From: Sipunculus nudus
Taxonomy: Eukaryota > Annelida > Sipuncula > Golfingiida > Sipunculidae
Direction of reading: 5' to 3'
NCBI GenBank assembly: GCA_026874595.1
Contig: CM049311.1
Span: 73,162,953-73,226,952 of the forward strand
Length of the DNA stretch: 64,000 nucleotides
Shown here: piece by piece, positions 1-63,154 of the stretch
Numbering within the stretch: position 1 is the stretch's first letter
How the letters are laid out: each line of letters begins with the position of its first letter
Program-made: the position numbers and the translations under genes
Notes under the pieces: generated by a model
Seen by the model: the letters and a program-made list of their open reading frames with translations, nothing else
Told to the model about the DNA's origin: nothing
The model's database searches: none

Positions 1-590
1 ACTGGTGGCGCCACCTGCAGCCATTTTTGCACAGCTCCAGTCTATTTGTGTGCCATGGGATAAAATCACTCATATCTCGGCAGTGGTTTGACATATCTGC
101 CTAAAATTTTGCAGGTTTATACATCCCCGACAGCTCTCTTGATTTTATGACAGGTGGCACCACCTACATTCTAGTTTATGCAGCAGATATCCAAGCTCAT
201 ATCTTGGGAACCGTTTGACCGATTGGGCCAAAGTTTTGCATGTGTATAGTTCTCACATAGCTCTTTATCATAAGCAAAACTGGTGGCGCCACCTGCAACC
301 ATTTTTGCAAGGCGTCCATCTGTTTGTCTGCCAAGGGCAAAAATCACTCATATACATGTAGTGGTTTGACTTATCTGCCTTAAATTTTGCATATGTATAC
401 AACTTGGACGGCTTTCTGGATTTTGTGGTAGGTGGCGCAACCTACAAACACAATTCGGCTGCAGACATCCATGCTAATATGCAACACTTCACTCTATTTC
501 CCCTGGCCACTCAATCCATGCTTCACTTCACCTGTTCCACTCTGATTTAGGCGGATACACGTAGTCGCTTGTCGACTACCCATATTCTAG
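1..590 (+). mobile_element. Family-C HINE/Helitron-like element, 3' part (C0)
   Basis: Core of alternating units of roughly 120-150 bp with GGTGGCGCCACC-type boxes near 4, 154, 281 and 431. Then the family-C 3' terminus: hairpin GTAGTCGCTTGTCGACTAC (561-579, perfect 7-bp stem), and CTAG at 587-590 followed by T. The 5' end is outside the window. Downstream sequence matches the uninterrupted paralogue near 12730, giving the empty site. Confidence 0.7.
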
Positions 591-1211
591 TTATCCTTAG
601 ATGTTGATTATTCAAGTTTGTTCAAATGATTTTGGTTCACTGATTTTAGGCTGAGTTATGGGAAGCTTAACTTAGCCATTTTCCTGTATTTTCCCATATG
701 AGTTGTAAACCTGCAAAACGTTTTTTGACTGACGCCACTGAGGCCACTTTGTATAATCTTTTACAAGAATAATCCCCTGAATAATTCTTATAATAATTAT
801 CTTTTATAGTTCCAAAGAATGAATTTTGGCTGAATTATAAAAATTGAATTGAGTCATTTCACCATATACTAGCATGTTAGCTGTGTAAAGCAGATTCATC
901 TAGCTTTGGCACCAGTTTATCAGCATCCCTTACATCATGCCTCTAGACCTTCAGATTTCAGGTTGTCTATGGTTTATATTGACATGAATGTTTTTTAAAG
1001 CTTTTAAAAAATGTATATTTATGATTTTAGATATTCTTCATGCCATGCAATGTTAACAATCACTGGTATACAGCTCTCTATGGTTATATAAAGACATCTA
1101 TACATAGATTATAAGTAATTAGTATCCATACTCAACTTAATTCAAGATTTTGCCATCAGTGAGATGTATCTGTATTATAATTTTGCATTCAATTTGCATC
1201 TGTAGTAATTT
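591..1211 (+). repeat. Family-B internal segment (fragment B0)
   Basis: Starts TTATCCTTAGATGTTGAT and runs parallel to 12727-13040 and to 24250-24890 inside other family-B copies, with scattered differences. It carries C0 on its left and is interrupted on its right by the start of B1. Confidence 0.6.
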
Positions 1212-3180
1212 TTAGTGAACCTGTAAGCTAATTCGATGTTGTGGCGGCATCCGTAGTCCATCGTCTGTACGTTAACCCATACTTTTCAAAAACGACTGAA
1301 GCTAGCATCATGAAATATAATGCAAAAAATAAGCAATCTGAAAAACTGCATTTTCTTAGATTTTATAGAGAAAAAGCTAAAAAAACCTTTAAAAATCTTC
1401 TCAAACAAAATGGTCAAGTCAAATTTTTCAATATATCACAGAAATAATCTTTTATATCATCTCTTACAAGTTTGTTCGAATGGTTCAAGTTCAGTGAATT
1501 TTGGCCGAGTTACAGGAAGTTGAACTTAGTCATCTGTCCAAAAAAGCATACTAAAATGACAATCGCAGAAACAGCCTGTACTATCATCACCAAAATGTTA
1601 TGGCGGTGTTGGTCACATGAGTCATATATGAATCTGAGGTATTGGTGGTGCCACCTGCATTGACCTTTGTTTGTATAGGGGTCATTGGTCATCTATACAT
1701 TAACCCATAATTTCTCAGGAACAATAGGAGCTACCATCCCCAGATTTTATGCAAAAATCTGTCACATATCAAATATTGTGGGATTCCGCTTATTTTTTTG
1801 CTATCTGCATGTACTTAGATTTTATAGGGAAAAAGCTGAAAAACCTTTAAAAGTCTTCTTCTTGTAAATGGTCCAGCCAAATTGTTCAGTATTTTACAGA
1901 AATGATCCCAGAAGCAAGCCCTCTCAAGTTTGTTCAAATGGTTTGCATTTGATGAATTTTAGCGAAGTGACACAAATTTGAACTTAGTCATTAGGCCAAG
2001 TAAGCATACTGACAAAGTAATCTCAGAAAATGACAGAAGTTTGCATTACCAAGTGTTGTGCAAATGTTTTTGCACAGCGCCCATCTGTTCATCTGCCTTT
2101 GGATAAAATCACTCATATCTCGGCACTGGTTTGACATATCCACCTGATATTTTGCAGGTTTATACATCCTTGACAGCTTTCATGATTTTATGACAGGTGG
2201 CGCCACCTACATTCAAATTTACGCTGCAGACATCCAAGCTCATATCTCAGGAACCATTTGACCGATTGGGCAAAAATTTTGCATGTTTATAGATCTCACA
2301 TAGCTCTTTATCATACTTAAAAGCGGTGGCGCCACCTGCAAACATTTTTGCACAACGTCTGCGGTGGGATAAAATCACTCATATCTTGTTGGTGGTTTGA
2401 CATATCTGCCTAAAATTTTGCAGGTTTATACATCTTGGATAGCTTTCTGGATTTTGTGGCAGGTGGTGCCACCTACATATATGTATATGCTGCAGACATT
2501 CAGGCTTATATCCCAGGATTGATTTGACATATCCCCCTGAAATTTTGCATGTGTATAGATCTCACATATCTCTTAATCATACACAAAATTGGTGGTGCCA
2601 CCTGCCACATTTTTGCACAGCATCTGTTTATCTGCCTTGGGATAAAATCACTCATATCTCTGCATTGGTTAGACTTATCCACCTGAAATTTTGTATGTGT
2701 ATACATCATGGACAGCTTTCTTGATTTTATGACAGGTGGCGCCACCTACATTCACATCTAAGCTGCGGACATCCAAGCTCATATCTCTAGAACGGTTTGA
2801 CCAGTTGGGCCAAAATTTTGCATGTGTATAGACTTCCCATAGCTCTTTATCATACACAAATCTGGTGGTGCCACCTACAACGATTTTTGCACAGCCTCCA
2901 TCTGTTCATCTGCCTTGGGATAAAATCACTTATATCTCAGCTGGGTTTGACTTATCGACCTGAAATTTTGCATGTGTATAGATCTCACATATCTCTTAAT
3001 CATACACAAAATTGGTGGTGCCGCCTGCCACCATTTTTGCACAGCGTCTGTTTAGTGTTTAGTACTTGCATTGTTCAAATACATGTTACACATGTTCTTG
3101 AAAAGTAATGGTCCAGCTTTGAAGCATTATACCAGGTGTAATCTCGTTGCACAGGTTCGCGTTAGGCCTGTAGGCCTTGT
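1212..3180 (+). mobile_element. Family-B HINE-like element, full length (B1)
   Basis: The 5' end TTAGTGAACCTGTAAGC and the 3' end ACAGGTTCGC form subterminal inverted repeats (GAACCTGT/ACAGGTTC). A terminal hairpin, AGGCCTGTAGGCCT (3163-3176), is followed by TGT/T. A degenerate GTCC/GTCG-type stretch follows the 5' end. The 3' half (2050-3060) is a tandem array with palindromic boxes at 2196, 2325, 2462, 2591, 2735, 2864 and 3014. No coding capacity. Sense orientation in the upstream PHIP intron. Confidence 0.7.
2196..3025 (+). repeat. Tandem core of B1: units bounded by GGTGGYGCCACC
   Basis: Seven boxes in which spacings of 129 bp alternate with spacings of 137-150 bp, so two related half-units form a dimer. 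Between boxes recur CACTCATATCTC, TTTTGCATGTGTATA and ATTTTTGCACAGCG. The short ORFs here are translations of this repeat and are not genes. Confidence 0.8.
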
Positions 3181-53964
<50,784 letters not shown>

Positions 53965-56900
53965 AATTTCCTGGTTCATCTTCAATGGATCAGTTTGGTG
54001 TTTTTCTCTTAGGGAAGAGAGAACACAGCAGAGAAAGGCCAGTCAAGGTATCAAGCAATCGGACAAGATTTATGTGTGAATTTTGCTCAAGTTGTACTGC
54101 AAAGAAAGGGTAAACTTAAATTAACTTTAATTGTTCTAAGCATTGCTCAGTGGTCATCACCAAGACAGAAATCACATAATTAAGAGAAGAAATAATAAAA
54201 ATAATAATTCTATTTGTTGATTGCCAGAATTGTGATGGAAGATGATGAGATGAAACAATAGAATAACGAGTTAGCAGAGCTGAATCACAGATGATTAAGA
54301 TAAATGGTGTTGATGGTGATAAACAGTTTATAGGATTATAAAGAGGTAAAGATTAGCCAATTTCAGTTGATAAACACAGTGGAACAGGAAATGAGACACC
54401 GCACATACATCACTATATCTAAGCTGAATGTAATTGGTTCATAACAAGTTGGTCAGCAAGTGGTACAGACAGTTGGCACAGGTATGAAGAGGTTATTTAA
54501 ATAGGTAAAAGTACAAGGTGCTGATTATCTGTCAGATGTATGTTGGTAACCAAAGCTGGATAATGGTGTATCTAATATTTAGGTATACTTATTGCAGTAT
54601 TACTGTATGTACTTGCTGATCAGGCAGAGAATATACAATCATCATTCAGACTTAGAAAATGAACTTCTTGTCCAACAATGGGAGATGATTATTAAAGGAG
54701 ATGCATGCCATAAATCATCTGGTTGAGTACACAAAATCATCTTTAACAAGTAAGACTGCATGTTATACAGGAGATAGAACAGGATAAAACTGTGGTATAG
54801 GTGATGGGTTAATTTAATGTGCTTGCACAGGAACTGCATTTGAGAGGAAAAAAACTGCTGGTATACTTACTAACAAAGAGGAAAAACAAGATGTGAATGT
54901 ACATGCTGATAAGCACATAAGAGTTTTAAAGATTCAACTGAATCATATTTCAACTTTGCAAAAGAGTGAGAATGAAAACATGCATATTGATGAAATACAG
55001 CTGCTGTATTATAAATATGATCACCTGTACAGGTATGCAAGAAGATAAATGTACTTCTTGATTACCACAGGAAATGTATATACTATAGCATCATAATAAA
55101 TAAATGTACTTAATGATCAAATACCCAAGGTGCATTATAAGTCAAGTGTAAGAGGCATAGGTGTACTTGTCAAAGTGTAATTCATGAATATCATTCTTTC
55201 ATAGTGCAGGGGGAGTATTACTTACATGTTGAATCAGCTGGTCTGAAGAGACAAAGGAGGAGGATTTGTTGTTTATATTTTACTTGAAGCACAAACATCA
55301 AAGAACCAAGTAAAAATTTGTGGTTGTATGGTCCAAGTGGAACTGATTACCTCAGAAGTTGGAGATGATGTTAGAGAGGACTAGTAGATTTGTATCTTCA
55401 GTTTGATGAAGCATTAATAAACTGGTGTACTGATAGTTTGCTTTTACTGCTGCAGTTTGTAGTATGCTATGCCATCAGTTATTCTTTACCTGAACAATAC
55501 CAGTTTTAGAAATTGTGACATTTAATGGACACACAGTAAAATACAGTTGGCACAATCTTGTGGTGAACATAGAAAGGTACATATGGTTCTAACATTAGGA
55601 AAAATACAGTAGGTGCTTTTTTACTGTAGGTCAACAATGTATATGATACTACATGTGGCATCTTGTGTTACAAGTTTTCTCTAGGTAACCTGTTTTATTA
55701 ATAATCTTTTTTTAATTTACTCCAGCTTCACCTTTTATTGTGGAATTATTGTGAACAAGGAATGTGCTTTTTCAATCCATAATACTGGAGTCCTGAATGT
55801 AATTGTTTCCTGTGTTAATGTTGCTGAAACAATGAGCTAGAGCAGTCTGTGGTCTGATGATACTTTAATCAGCTCTCTTTCTCTTCTAGAGTCCTGCCTT
55901 CTTCATAAAAATCTTGTGCAGGTTTTAGTAAAATTAACAGCTAGATACATGATTAAATAGCCTCTTTTTAGTGCAAAATTAATAGGGAGTCTGGTTTCTA
56001 TTTGAAGGAAAAGGAGTTTCACAGAAACTATATTCTTAATGGAATGTTTGTCCATTTCCAATGCAAATGAAAAAAGGACATGCAAAAAGACAACAATACA
56101 TAAAGGGATTCAAGGGAATGTTAGTTTCACAATATTATACAGTGATTCATATAAGTCAGTTTGGCCTTCCTGGTATTTGACTTCACCATTTAGAGCAGAG
56201 AAGAGTTCAGGTAGCCCCAAACTATAATCTGAGATTTTATTTCAAACGGTGCAAGTCGCACGTTTCTCCTAATCTTTTAATATTATCTGAGCAGTAAGCC
56301 ATTAAAAATTCACTTAAACCTGGTGATAGAATAGACTTTATATTTTTGTAATATTGTAATATGATTTTTGTTGTTGGCTCTATAGAATAGTTTAGTTAGA
56401 TCAGATAAATTAGAAGAATGTTATTACAATTAACACTTCTGTGCCATAAATTTTGCCATTTAGGTATCAATATACTTATCAACTGTATCTACTTGTAAGG
56501 AATGGAATCCAACTACATCATTATTTCTTATATGCAGGTTGTACATGTCTAGCAGGTGTTAATTTTATTAGTATGGAATAGAGGGTTTTGTGACCAACTT
56601 CCTCCCTCCTTTGTTTGAAAATTTAATGTTTGAACAAATTATCACTGAATTTTACAGACAATGAATGCTTGTCTGACAGACAATGATTGAAAGTGTGCAA
56701 CTACTTAAGGGCACTTTGCTTAGCTTGACACCTAACCAAAATTGTCTAGAAATCATTCCCAGAAGTTACAGTATTTAGCCATATTTAAGGGTCTTCATTT
56801 CCAGCAGTCATCTCTTCCTAGCTCCCTAGCTTCTCTTCCTGTCTTTAATCATGTGTATTGAAATCATGTTAAAAATTAGAAATATGGTGACACTTGTATT

Positions 56901-59900
56901 AAGAGAGTGTATTTCAAACAGGTTAATGTGATCCATTTAAGCTTATGATTTATTTAAATTGTGATTAGATCAGTTATTAATTCAATTTGATGTTCCAGCA
57001 TGAAAATAAATTATTGGTCAGTTGCAGAAGATTGATTGAATGAATATGTATATTTTCTACTCTGTCACTTAGTTGTGAAAATTTCCTTGTACAGGCTGCA
57101 CCATTACTGCTGTTAAATTTTGTTGCATTTGTGAGACATTCAGAGTGGTCAAGTGGACCAAAGCAAGGGTAGGTTAAGAAAATATTGTTGATAAGATAAT
57201 AGGTTGATTTTTTTTTTGTTGAAAATCACTGATTGTAAATCTGTTTGCAGTAAATCAAGAAACGGGGGATATCAACAAAATTGCAAATTGTGATTTAGAA
57301 CCCCCTGGTTTATTTGCATTATTCTTAACATGAAAAACCTTTGCATTTTGGTGAATCATGATTTGTGTAATGGTGCATTTGAATTGCTCAAGTAGGGTCA
57401 TTTTGGATGATGACCTCTGTGTGACCTTGACCTGGCCTTGATCTAGTGACCTGTGATATATTTCTATGCATCTGGACTATGGTCTGCCAATGTCATACCT
57501 CGTTATAAAATGAATAAGTTTCATTCCACTGCCATTTTCCATGAAAAAGGAAATAAAAGTGTTCATAAATCATTTCGAGGTCTTGTCCTTTTCTTTTGTT
57601 TAATATATACCAGGGCTAAAGACAGAAAAGTGCTTTAGGGTTTTGAGTACAGATGAAAATTCCCGTCAATTTGGTTGGGTAACAAGAAAAGTGATGAAGG
57701 CTCCTGTCTGTTTGGTTGGGGATGGATAGGTAGTAATAAACGTGGCTGCGCCGTTTGCAGCAGAACCGGTTTACAATCACTCAGTCTGTGACAATTCAAC
57801 TGCAGTTGCAGAACGAGACTTCTGATCCCTGTTAGCCAAGATGTTGACGGTAATCTGTCAAGCACACCAGATTTAAACATGGTCAAGACATATAGCGGGC
57901 ACCTGCAGCACACATGCGGATGCTCTCTAAGACAGCACATCTCCATTAGCATCGGAATGGTAGGAGTATCCTAGATTTCCTAAAGAGTTTGGAGTACAGG
58001 GTTCCCGGGCGATCAATCTCTTCGCACCGGATGTCAGTTAACTATTTCCTCTGTTTCAACTAACTCTAATCAACTCTAAGTTTTTCAAGGTGAAATAGGA
58101 CTATCACTTCCTTAATGCTTTTCCGTTGAGAAAACTTGTTCCGGAGGTCCTGAGATGAGTGGAACCGTTGAAAGAAAAACGGATGACGTTGATAATCGTT
58201 CCCCGGAGGGCCCTCTGATGGCTTCTTAATTTTGACATCCTTAATTTGGCCACGTCATTTGCCGGATTGGCAAAGATGCGACATAACCCATTGCCCCCTA
58301 AAGAAGACCTTAACCTTGCCTATGACACCAGAAGGAACATTTTAATAAAGGGGCTAGGGAACATATAAGGTAAACACCATTGATCTGCTGGCTCAGATAA
58401 GAAGTAGAGTTTTTTGTTTGATAAACAGGAACCCACCAGGTACTTCAGTGAATGTATTATTTTTTCACATTATTGAGTATGCTGTTCTTAAAGCTACCCC
58501 AAAAGTTAGTTTTCCCTTCATGACACTTGGGTCTGCTTTTGTCTCACCTGTATTATTTTTATCCCTTTAAGCAGGCCTCTGTCCTGTTAATTCTCAAAAC
58601 TGACAAACTTTGTTTAGATGAATCAGAGATAAATAGGTGAAATCTTGTTGCTGGTTTTGTTTCAGCATTAACTCGGGGTAAGCATAATTTTTTTCAGCGA
58701 TTAGCATCAGCAGTGCGTGCATCTGGAAGTATTCTAATATATTTGCTGATTTCTTTCTTAAGATCCTATCCCTCAGTCTCTCTTTGTATTCGGGTGGAGT
58801 TATGGCTGCTGGTCACGTTGTGCAGCGATCCTCCTCACTTTCTTCTCATTCTCCTTAATGCCCTCACTCTTTTTATGTACTTTATGTACGGCGGGTAGTG
58901 ATCTTTGGTAAGTGCATGTATTGAAACATACCATTTCCTCGTGAAATGCAGTTCCGTTATTGGATTTTGGAGGTCACTACGGACCAACTTCTTCTCCATC
59001 CCTTTTCGTTGTTGGTCTCTCTTAGACTGAGGGTACTTAAGGGGAAACCGGGACTATTAAGGGTAGACCCATGGTTATGATCTGGAGGTAATCTGATCTG
59101 CATCTGGAGGCCAAAAGCTGGCCCATAGTGAATTAACACGTCCACTAATAAAACCACATTTTCATGGACTGAAAGTTAATGGGAAGTTTTGTTCTTAACT
59201 GAAATGAATTGTTTCAACAGAAATTTAAAATATTGATGATAACCCAATCTGCCTTATAAGCATGCATACGAAGTTCTCCCAGGTTTTTAGCACACACAAA
59301 TATTGATCATGAAACTTTTGTACAGATATAAGCTAAAATTGATGCTACTCATGTTGGACTTTCAACGTCACCCTTATTCACGTCACTTTTGCATTCAGTG
59401 AAACTAAGAGCCCTGGGGGTTCTTTTCAGATTGACTACAACTCTCTGTCTGGCCCTTATCAGGGAGAGATAATGGAGGACAAGAAAGGGTGAAGGGGAAA
59501 AAGAAGCATTACAATGCACAAGTTCGAAGGCAGTCCCAAACTAGTTCTTCTGAACTGATACTTCAAACTTGTTATATTTCACGGGTCCAGTCTGTAAAAC
59601 TCTATGCAAAGAAGACGTTTACAGGATTCAGTGTACTGATCTGAATTGATGAACAATAGTTCCAGATCTCATATTTTCCTTTAATTTAGAAGTGTTTCTC
59701 ATCGGAAGTTGCTCAAGGATGTGTGAAGATCAGCCATGCATTGTTTGGTTAAAATTAAACACAAATGCCTCTCAAGGGTACCAAAAGGAACATAATAACA
59801 ACTTAAATGCTTCTTGATCACTGTTCCTGAATAGTTTGTTTCAACAAAATTAGCACACCAGGGATGGGATTATAATATGTGATATACAAAAGTAATAGAA

Positions 59901-60800
59901 CCTTTCAGATTTTCAAAGTAATAGTAATACATAAGATATAAAATGGAGCTGTAATAGTGCTGTTAATAGAATAAAAGTAATATATATGTATTATCTTCTA
60001 TAACTTTCAATTTCCTGCTGTGCCATAAAGCATGTGATTAAACGATACTGAACTTACATTTCCTGGTCCAGTGACTTTCTAGGATATGCCTACTGCTATT
60101 GCATCCAGTATGCCTGGAGCTGCTCTGCTGGCCTGGGTGTGCTTGGACTAGCAAGAATCTACCTGATGACCTGGTGGTCTTTGATGACTAAAATCAATAA
60201 AATTATATGGCACATGAGTGCTCATTCAAGCACCACCTCAAAAATGCCCAGCAAAACCATTTTTGCACACAAACTTACTATTTCAGATTCAAATTTTATA
60301 CATTATTATGGTTCTGTGTTAGTAAACAGTGTGTATTTCAAAGTGTGTTTCTTTGCCATAACAAGAAGCCATGGCCAGAGGTCTGCTCTTGCACATGGGC
60401 AACAATTCTCAAACAATTATATTTTTCAATTATTCTTTTTACAACAAGAATAATTATGGTAACATAATCTGAATTTGTTTAATTTTTTAAAATAAAAATT
60501 ACTTTTCATGTGAAACTATTTCTCCCGATAAGTAATTGTTTAGATTGTAGGCATTGTTTCAAACCATTAACCTCTCCTGGGTCGTTAAGTCAGTTATAGC
60601 TAGTATACACTGGCACCTTCCTACTGACAAACCATGGTACTGATCTGATATTATTGCAAAGCTAAGTACATATATTGACAAAAGGTGTAAATCATAAATG
60701 AAACAGAAGATCTGGAATGACTTGTTCCTGGCCTACAGTCTGCAGTATTTTCTGATGAAAACTTTTAGATAAATATAATAAATATTATATTAAACATATA
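53965..60800. other. PHIP 3' UTR and intergenic region; no further gene recognised
   Basis: The 3' UTR must start at 53965. AATAAA-type signals occur at about 55094, 55412 and 57546, but none can be chosen from sequence alone. From about 57630 to 59700 base composition is more balanced and several open frames exist (for example 57635-57952 minus), but none resembles a known family or is flanked by coherent splice sites. No family A-E element was recognised. At 57425 TGACCTTGACCTGGCC may be a repeat relic. Confidence 0.5.
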
Positions 60801-61862
60801 TTAAAGTGAGGAATTAACATTTTTTAAATCTTCCATGGCCAAAAAATGTCTGACTTTAGATGGTAAATCTAAAGCTTGAATAACATGTAAAATACTTGTC
60901 CCTTGTGTTACTAATCTGCAATGATTCCTAATTGCAATAAAACATAACATTGAAAGACTCATAGGTCTTAATACACTGGTCCACAATGACTTTAAAGGCT
61001 TCTTGTATGCTACCCAGAATTCCCTATCAATGTCAAGTCCAGCTCTGATCATAAGCAATGCCACCTGGTGGGCTGCATCATTATTAATGTTCTCAGGAAC
61101 ACTGTACAAAGACTGCAGTGGGGATCTTGTTAATGCATCTACTGCTACTTTATGGTTTGGGTCAGCCCCATGATGCAGAAGAATGCTGATTATTTCATAT
61201 GATACAGGACTACAGTCTAGAAGACAGGCTTTCATTAAAGGTGTCACACCACCTCTGTCACCGACATCAATAATCACATTAGCCAATAAAAGTTGCTCCA
61301 CTAGCGCCACCTGCTGATGATTCACAACAATATGTAAAGGTCTGTCTAAACCCCATGTTGCCTCAATGTTATGGTCAAACCTTGATAGTTTCATCAGCTG
61401 TGAAACAAAGTTATAACACCCTCTGAACATACCATAACAAAATAGTTCACCAAGACTCCAAGAGGTGTCCTTGTGATCCTGGTGGTTTTCAATCACAGTC
61501 AGCAGCACTGGATAAAACTCTTCTGCTGACAGCCACACTGCTACTTCTGTTGCTTCCTTTAATGTTTTCAGACTGACCTCACTATTCTGTAACAGGAGAT
61601 TCACTCCAGGCAGGAACCTGTATCTCACACAAATTTCTAACAAGCTATGTTTCTGGGTTTCTGGTGGAAGTACTTCTGAAGTCAGCCTTAAGTCTGCTTC
61701 AATTTCTGCATGTGAGGATTGGAGTCGTAGGAAACACTTGAAGTCACTGTTTGTGACAGCATTAAACAAATCCTCTTCACTGCACATTTTAGAGTTCATC
61801 ATTGTATATATTTTCCACTTTCTGTATGAATTCACTCGGATGCCAGTTATACTGTCTCTCAT
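60801..61862 (-). CDS. Ankyrin-repeat and SOCS-box (ASB-like) protein, 353 aa
   Basis: Uninterrupted ORF from ATG (complement of 61860-61862) to TAA (complement of 60801-60803). Residues about 170-238 hold two ankyrin repeats (RPLHIVVNHQQVALVEQLLL; VTPLMKACLLD; ISILLHHGADPNHK). Residues about 296-341 look like a SOCS box: SLSMLCFIAIRNH fits the elongin-C BC-box, and LDLPSKVRHFL is a degenerate Cul5 box. ASB proteins are substrate receptors of elongin-B/C-Cullin5 ubiquitin ligases. An in-frame TGA lies one codon before the ATG, so no upstream start is possible in this exon; Met21/22 (MMNSKMCSEEDLF) is an alternative start. The antisense sequence ahead has a strong acceptor (cttctctgtgcttcag, ending at 61896), suggesting a spliced 5' UTR. 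The exact ASB subfamily is not recognised. Confidence 0.85.
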   Translation of the reverse strand: MRDSITGIRVNSYRKWKIYTMMNSKMCSEEDLFNAVTNSDFKCFLRLQSSHAEIEADLRLTSEVLPPETQKHSLLEICVRYRFLPGVNLLLQNSEVSLKTLKEATEVAVWLSAEEFYPVLLTVIENHQDHKDTSWSLGELFCYGMFRGCYNFVSQLMKLSRFDHNIEATWGLDRPLHIVVNHQQVALVEQLLLANVIIDVGDRGGVTPLMKACLLDCSPVSYEIISILLHHGADPNHKVAVDALTRSPLQSLYSVPENINNDAAHQVALLMIRAGLDIDREFWVAYKKPLKSLWTSVLRPMSLSMLCFIAIRNHCRLVTQGTSILHVIQALDLPSKVRHFLAMEDLKNVNSSL

Positions 61863-62083
61863 CTCTCACGTCTCAGATGGCTGAACATCCTGAATCTGAA
61901 GCACAGAGAAGTAAACGTTAACTCTCCTGTTTTAAGACATATCACCAAATCATATACTCAATGTTGATGATGCAATCAATCTCTATACTTTTCAGTTTAG
62001 CTGACATTTAATAATATTAAATGGAAGAAGCACAATGAGCAGAAAACTGGGCACATACCTTAATGGTAAAAAAGTAAAGGTGG

Positions 62084-62349
62084 AGGTTTAGTCTGATATA
62101 ACCAACAAGGCATATGTTTCAGGGCAGCCATATCAGGAGCTAGAAGGTTATTTGTTCTACATTTGCCTGCCACCCATGACCGGTATACATTCACTCCTAG
62201 GTCAAGAGAGCACACCCTTGTGTTGAAAACTGGCTAAGAGTCTGAGTGCAGACAGCAGTCAGAACAGGACAAGTGCCCACAACCTTGCAGTCAGAAGTCC
62301 AGCACCCTATCCCTAACACCCTATCACCCTATTACACTACCATGCTCCA
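62084..62349 (-). mobile_element. tRNA-derived SINE, reverse orientation
   Basis: Read on the minus strand it begins TGGAGCATGGTAGTGTAATA and continues with GCAAGGTTGTGGG, GACTGCTGTCTGC, GGAGTGAATG, GGCAAATGTAGAACAAATAA. It ends ATATCAGACTAAACC. It is collinear with the SINE at 62726. Relative to that copy, the A-box region holds an extra TAGGGTG-type duplication. Confidence 0.72.
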
Positions 62350-62424
62350 CACGCCTGTGTTATGTATAGACCCAGCTGTTGCCTTCATTTATCTAGCAGC
62401 CAGGAACGCATGCACTGTTAGACA

Positions 62425-62648
62425 ATGGTGAGCTGGGGTGATTGTTTCAGCTAGCAGTGTGCAGTGCATGTGTTACATCATCACTGCTAACTTCCTGACC
62501 CACCCAGCTGAAACGTGACACATGCACCTGGTAACAACAGGTGTAGCTAGTGGTCTTGTGTAGCCAGTGGTCTAGTAACAGCATCGATGATGTAACACAT
62601 TCAATGCACACCACTGGCTGAAACAATCAAAAACCCCTGGTTCACCAT
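62425..62648. mobile_element. Palindromic MITE (about 50-bp inverted arms)
   Basis: The left arm (GGGGTGATTGTTTCAGC, GTGTGCAGTGCATGTGTTAC) is matched by the inverted right arm (GTAACACATTCAATGCACAC, GCTGAAACAATCAAAAACCC) with several mismatches. Outer ends are ATGGTGA/TCACCAT. 224 bp, non-coding, lying between the two SINEs. Confidence 0.65.
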
Positions 62649-62725
62649 ACTCGATCAAGATAATATGTACCTCAACTGGGTGCATTGTCAGAAGATGCAT
62701 GTGTTCCCCAACTGCTAGATAAATG

Positions 62726-63065
62726 GAGCATGGTGGCGTAATGGTTAGTGCGCTTGACTTGTGACCGCAAGGTTGTGGGTAAGCGTCCCAATCTGACTGC
62801 TGTCTGCGCTAAGACTTCTAGCCAAAGTCTTTACCACAAGGGTGCGCTCTCTCAACCAAGGAGTGAATGGGTACTGGCCACGGGAGGAAGGCAAATGTAG
62901 AACAAATAACCTTCTAGCACCTGTTATGGCTGGTTGGGTTGTATGCTCCCCGGGGAGCTGAGAAAAGCCACAAGAATGAACAGGCCCGAAAGACCAGGAA
63001 GGCAAAGTGTAAAGTCAGATGAGACTGACATGTTCAGTGATATCAGACTATAAACCCTAACCTTA
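62726..63065 (+). mobile_element. tRNA-derived SINE, forward orientation
   Basis: The head GAGCATGGTGGCGTAATGG holds an A-box-like TGGCGTAATGG. The B-box position (GGGTAAGCGTCCC) is degenerate. The body has GAGTGAATGGGTACTGGCCA and GGCAAATGTAGAACAAATAA. It ends near ATATCAGACTATAAACCC. Such heads and bodies are typical of mollusc tRNA-SINEs; the family name is unknown to me. Confidence 0.75.
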
Positions 63066-63154
63066 AATAAAGGTACCAGCCTGTGGCTCTGTATTTAGAA
63101 CAGAGTCACAACTGAGTCTAGTGTAATGTAACATGCAAATGGAATCATTATATA

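Noticed and set aside
54642-54839. Possible small gene in the PHIP 3' region
   Set aside because: Short AT-rich frame without similarity; likely 3' UTR.
57635-57952. 105-codon minus-strand ORF
   Set aside because: No recognisable domain, no splice or promoter context. Kept only as unexplained sequence.
62726-62800. Possible tRNA gene
   Set aside because: A-box-like start only; the B-box is degenerate, no cloverleaf closes, and the sequence continues as a SINE body shared with the reversed copy.
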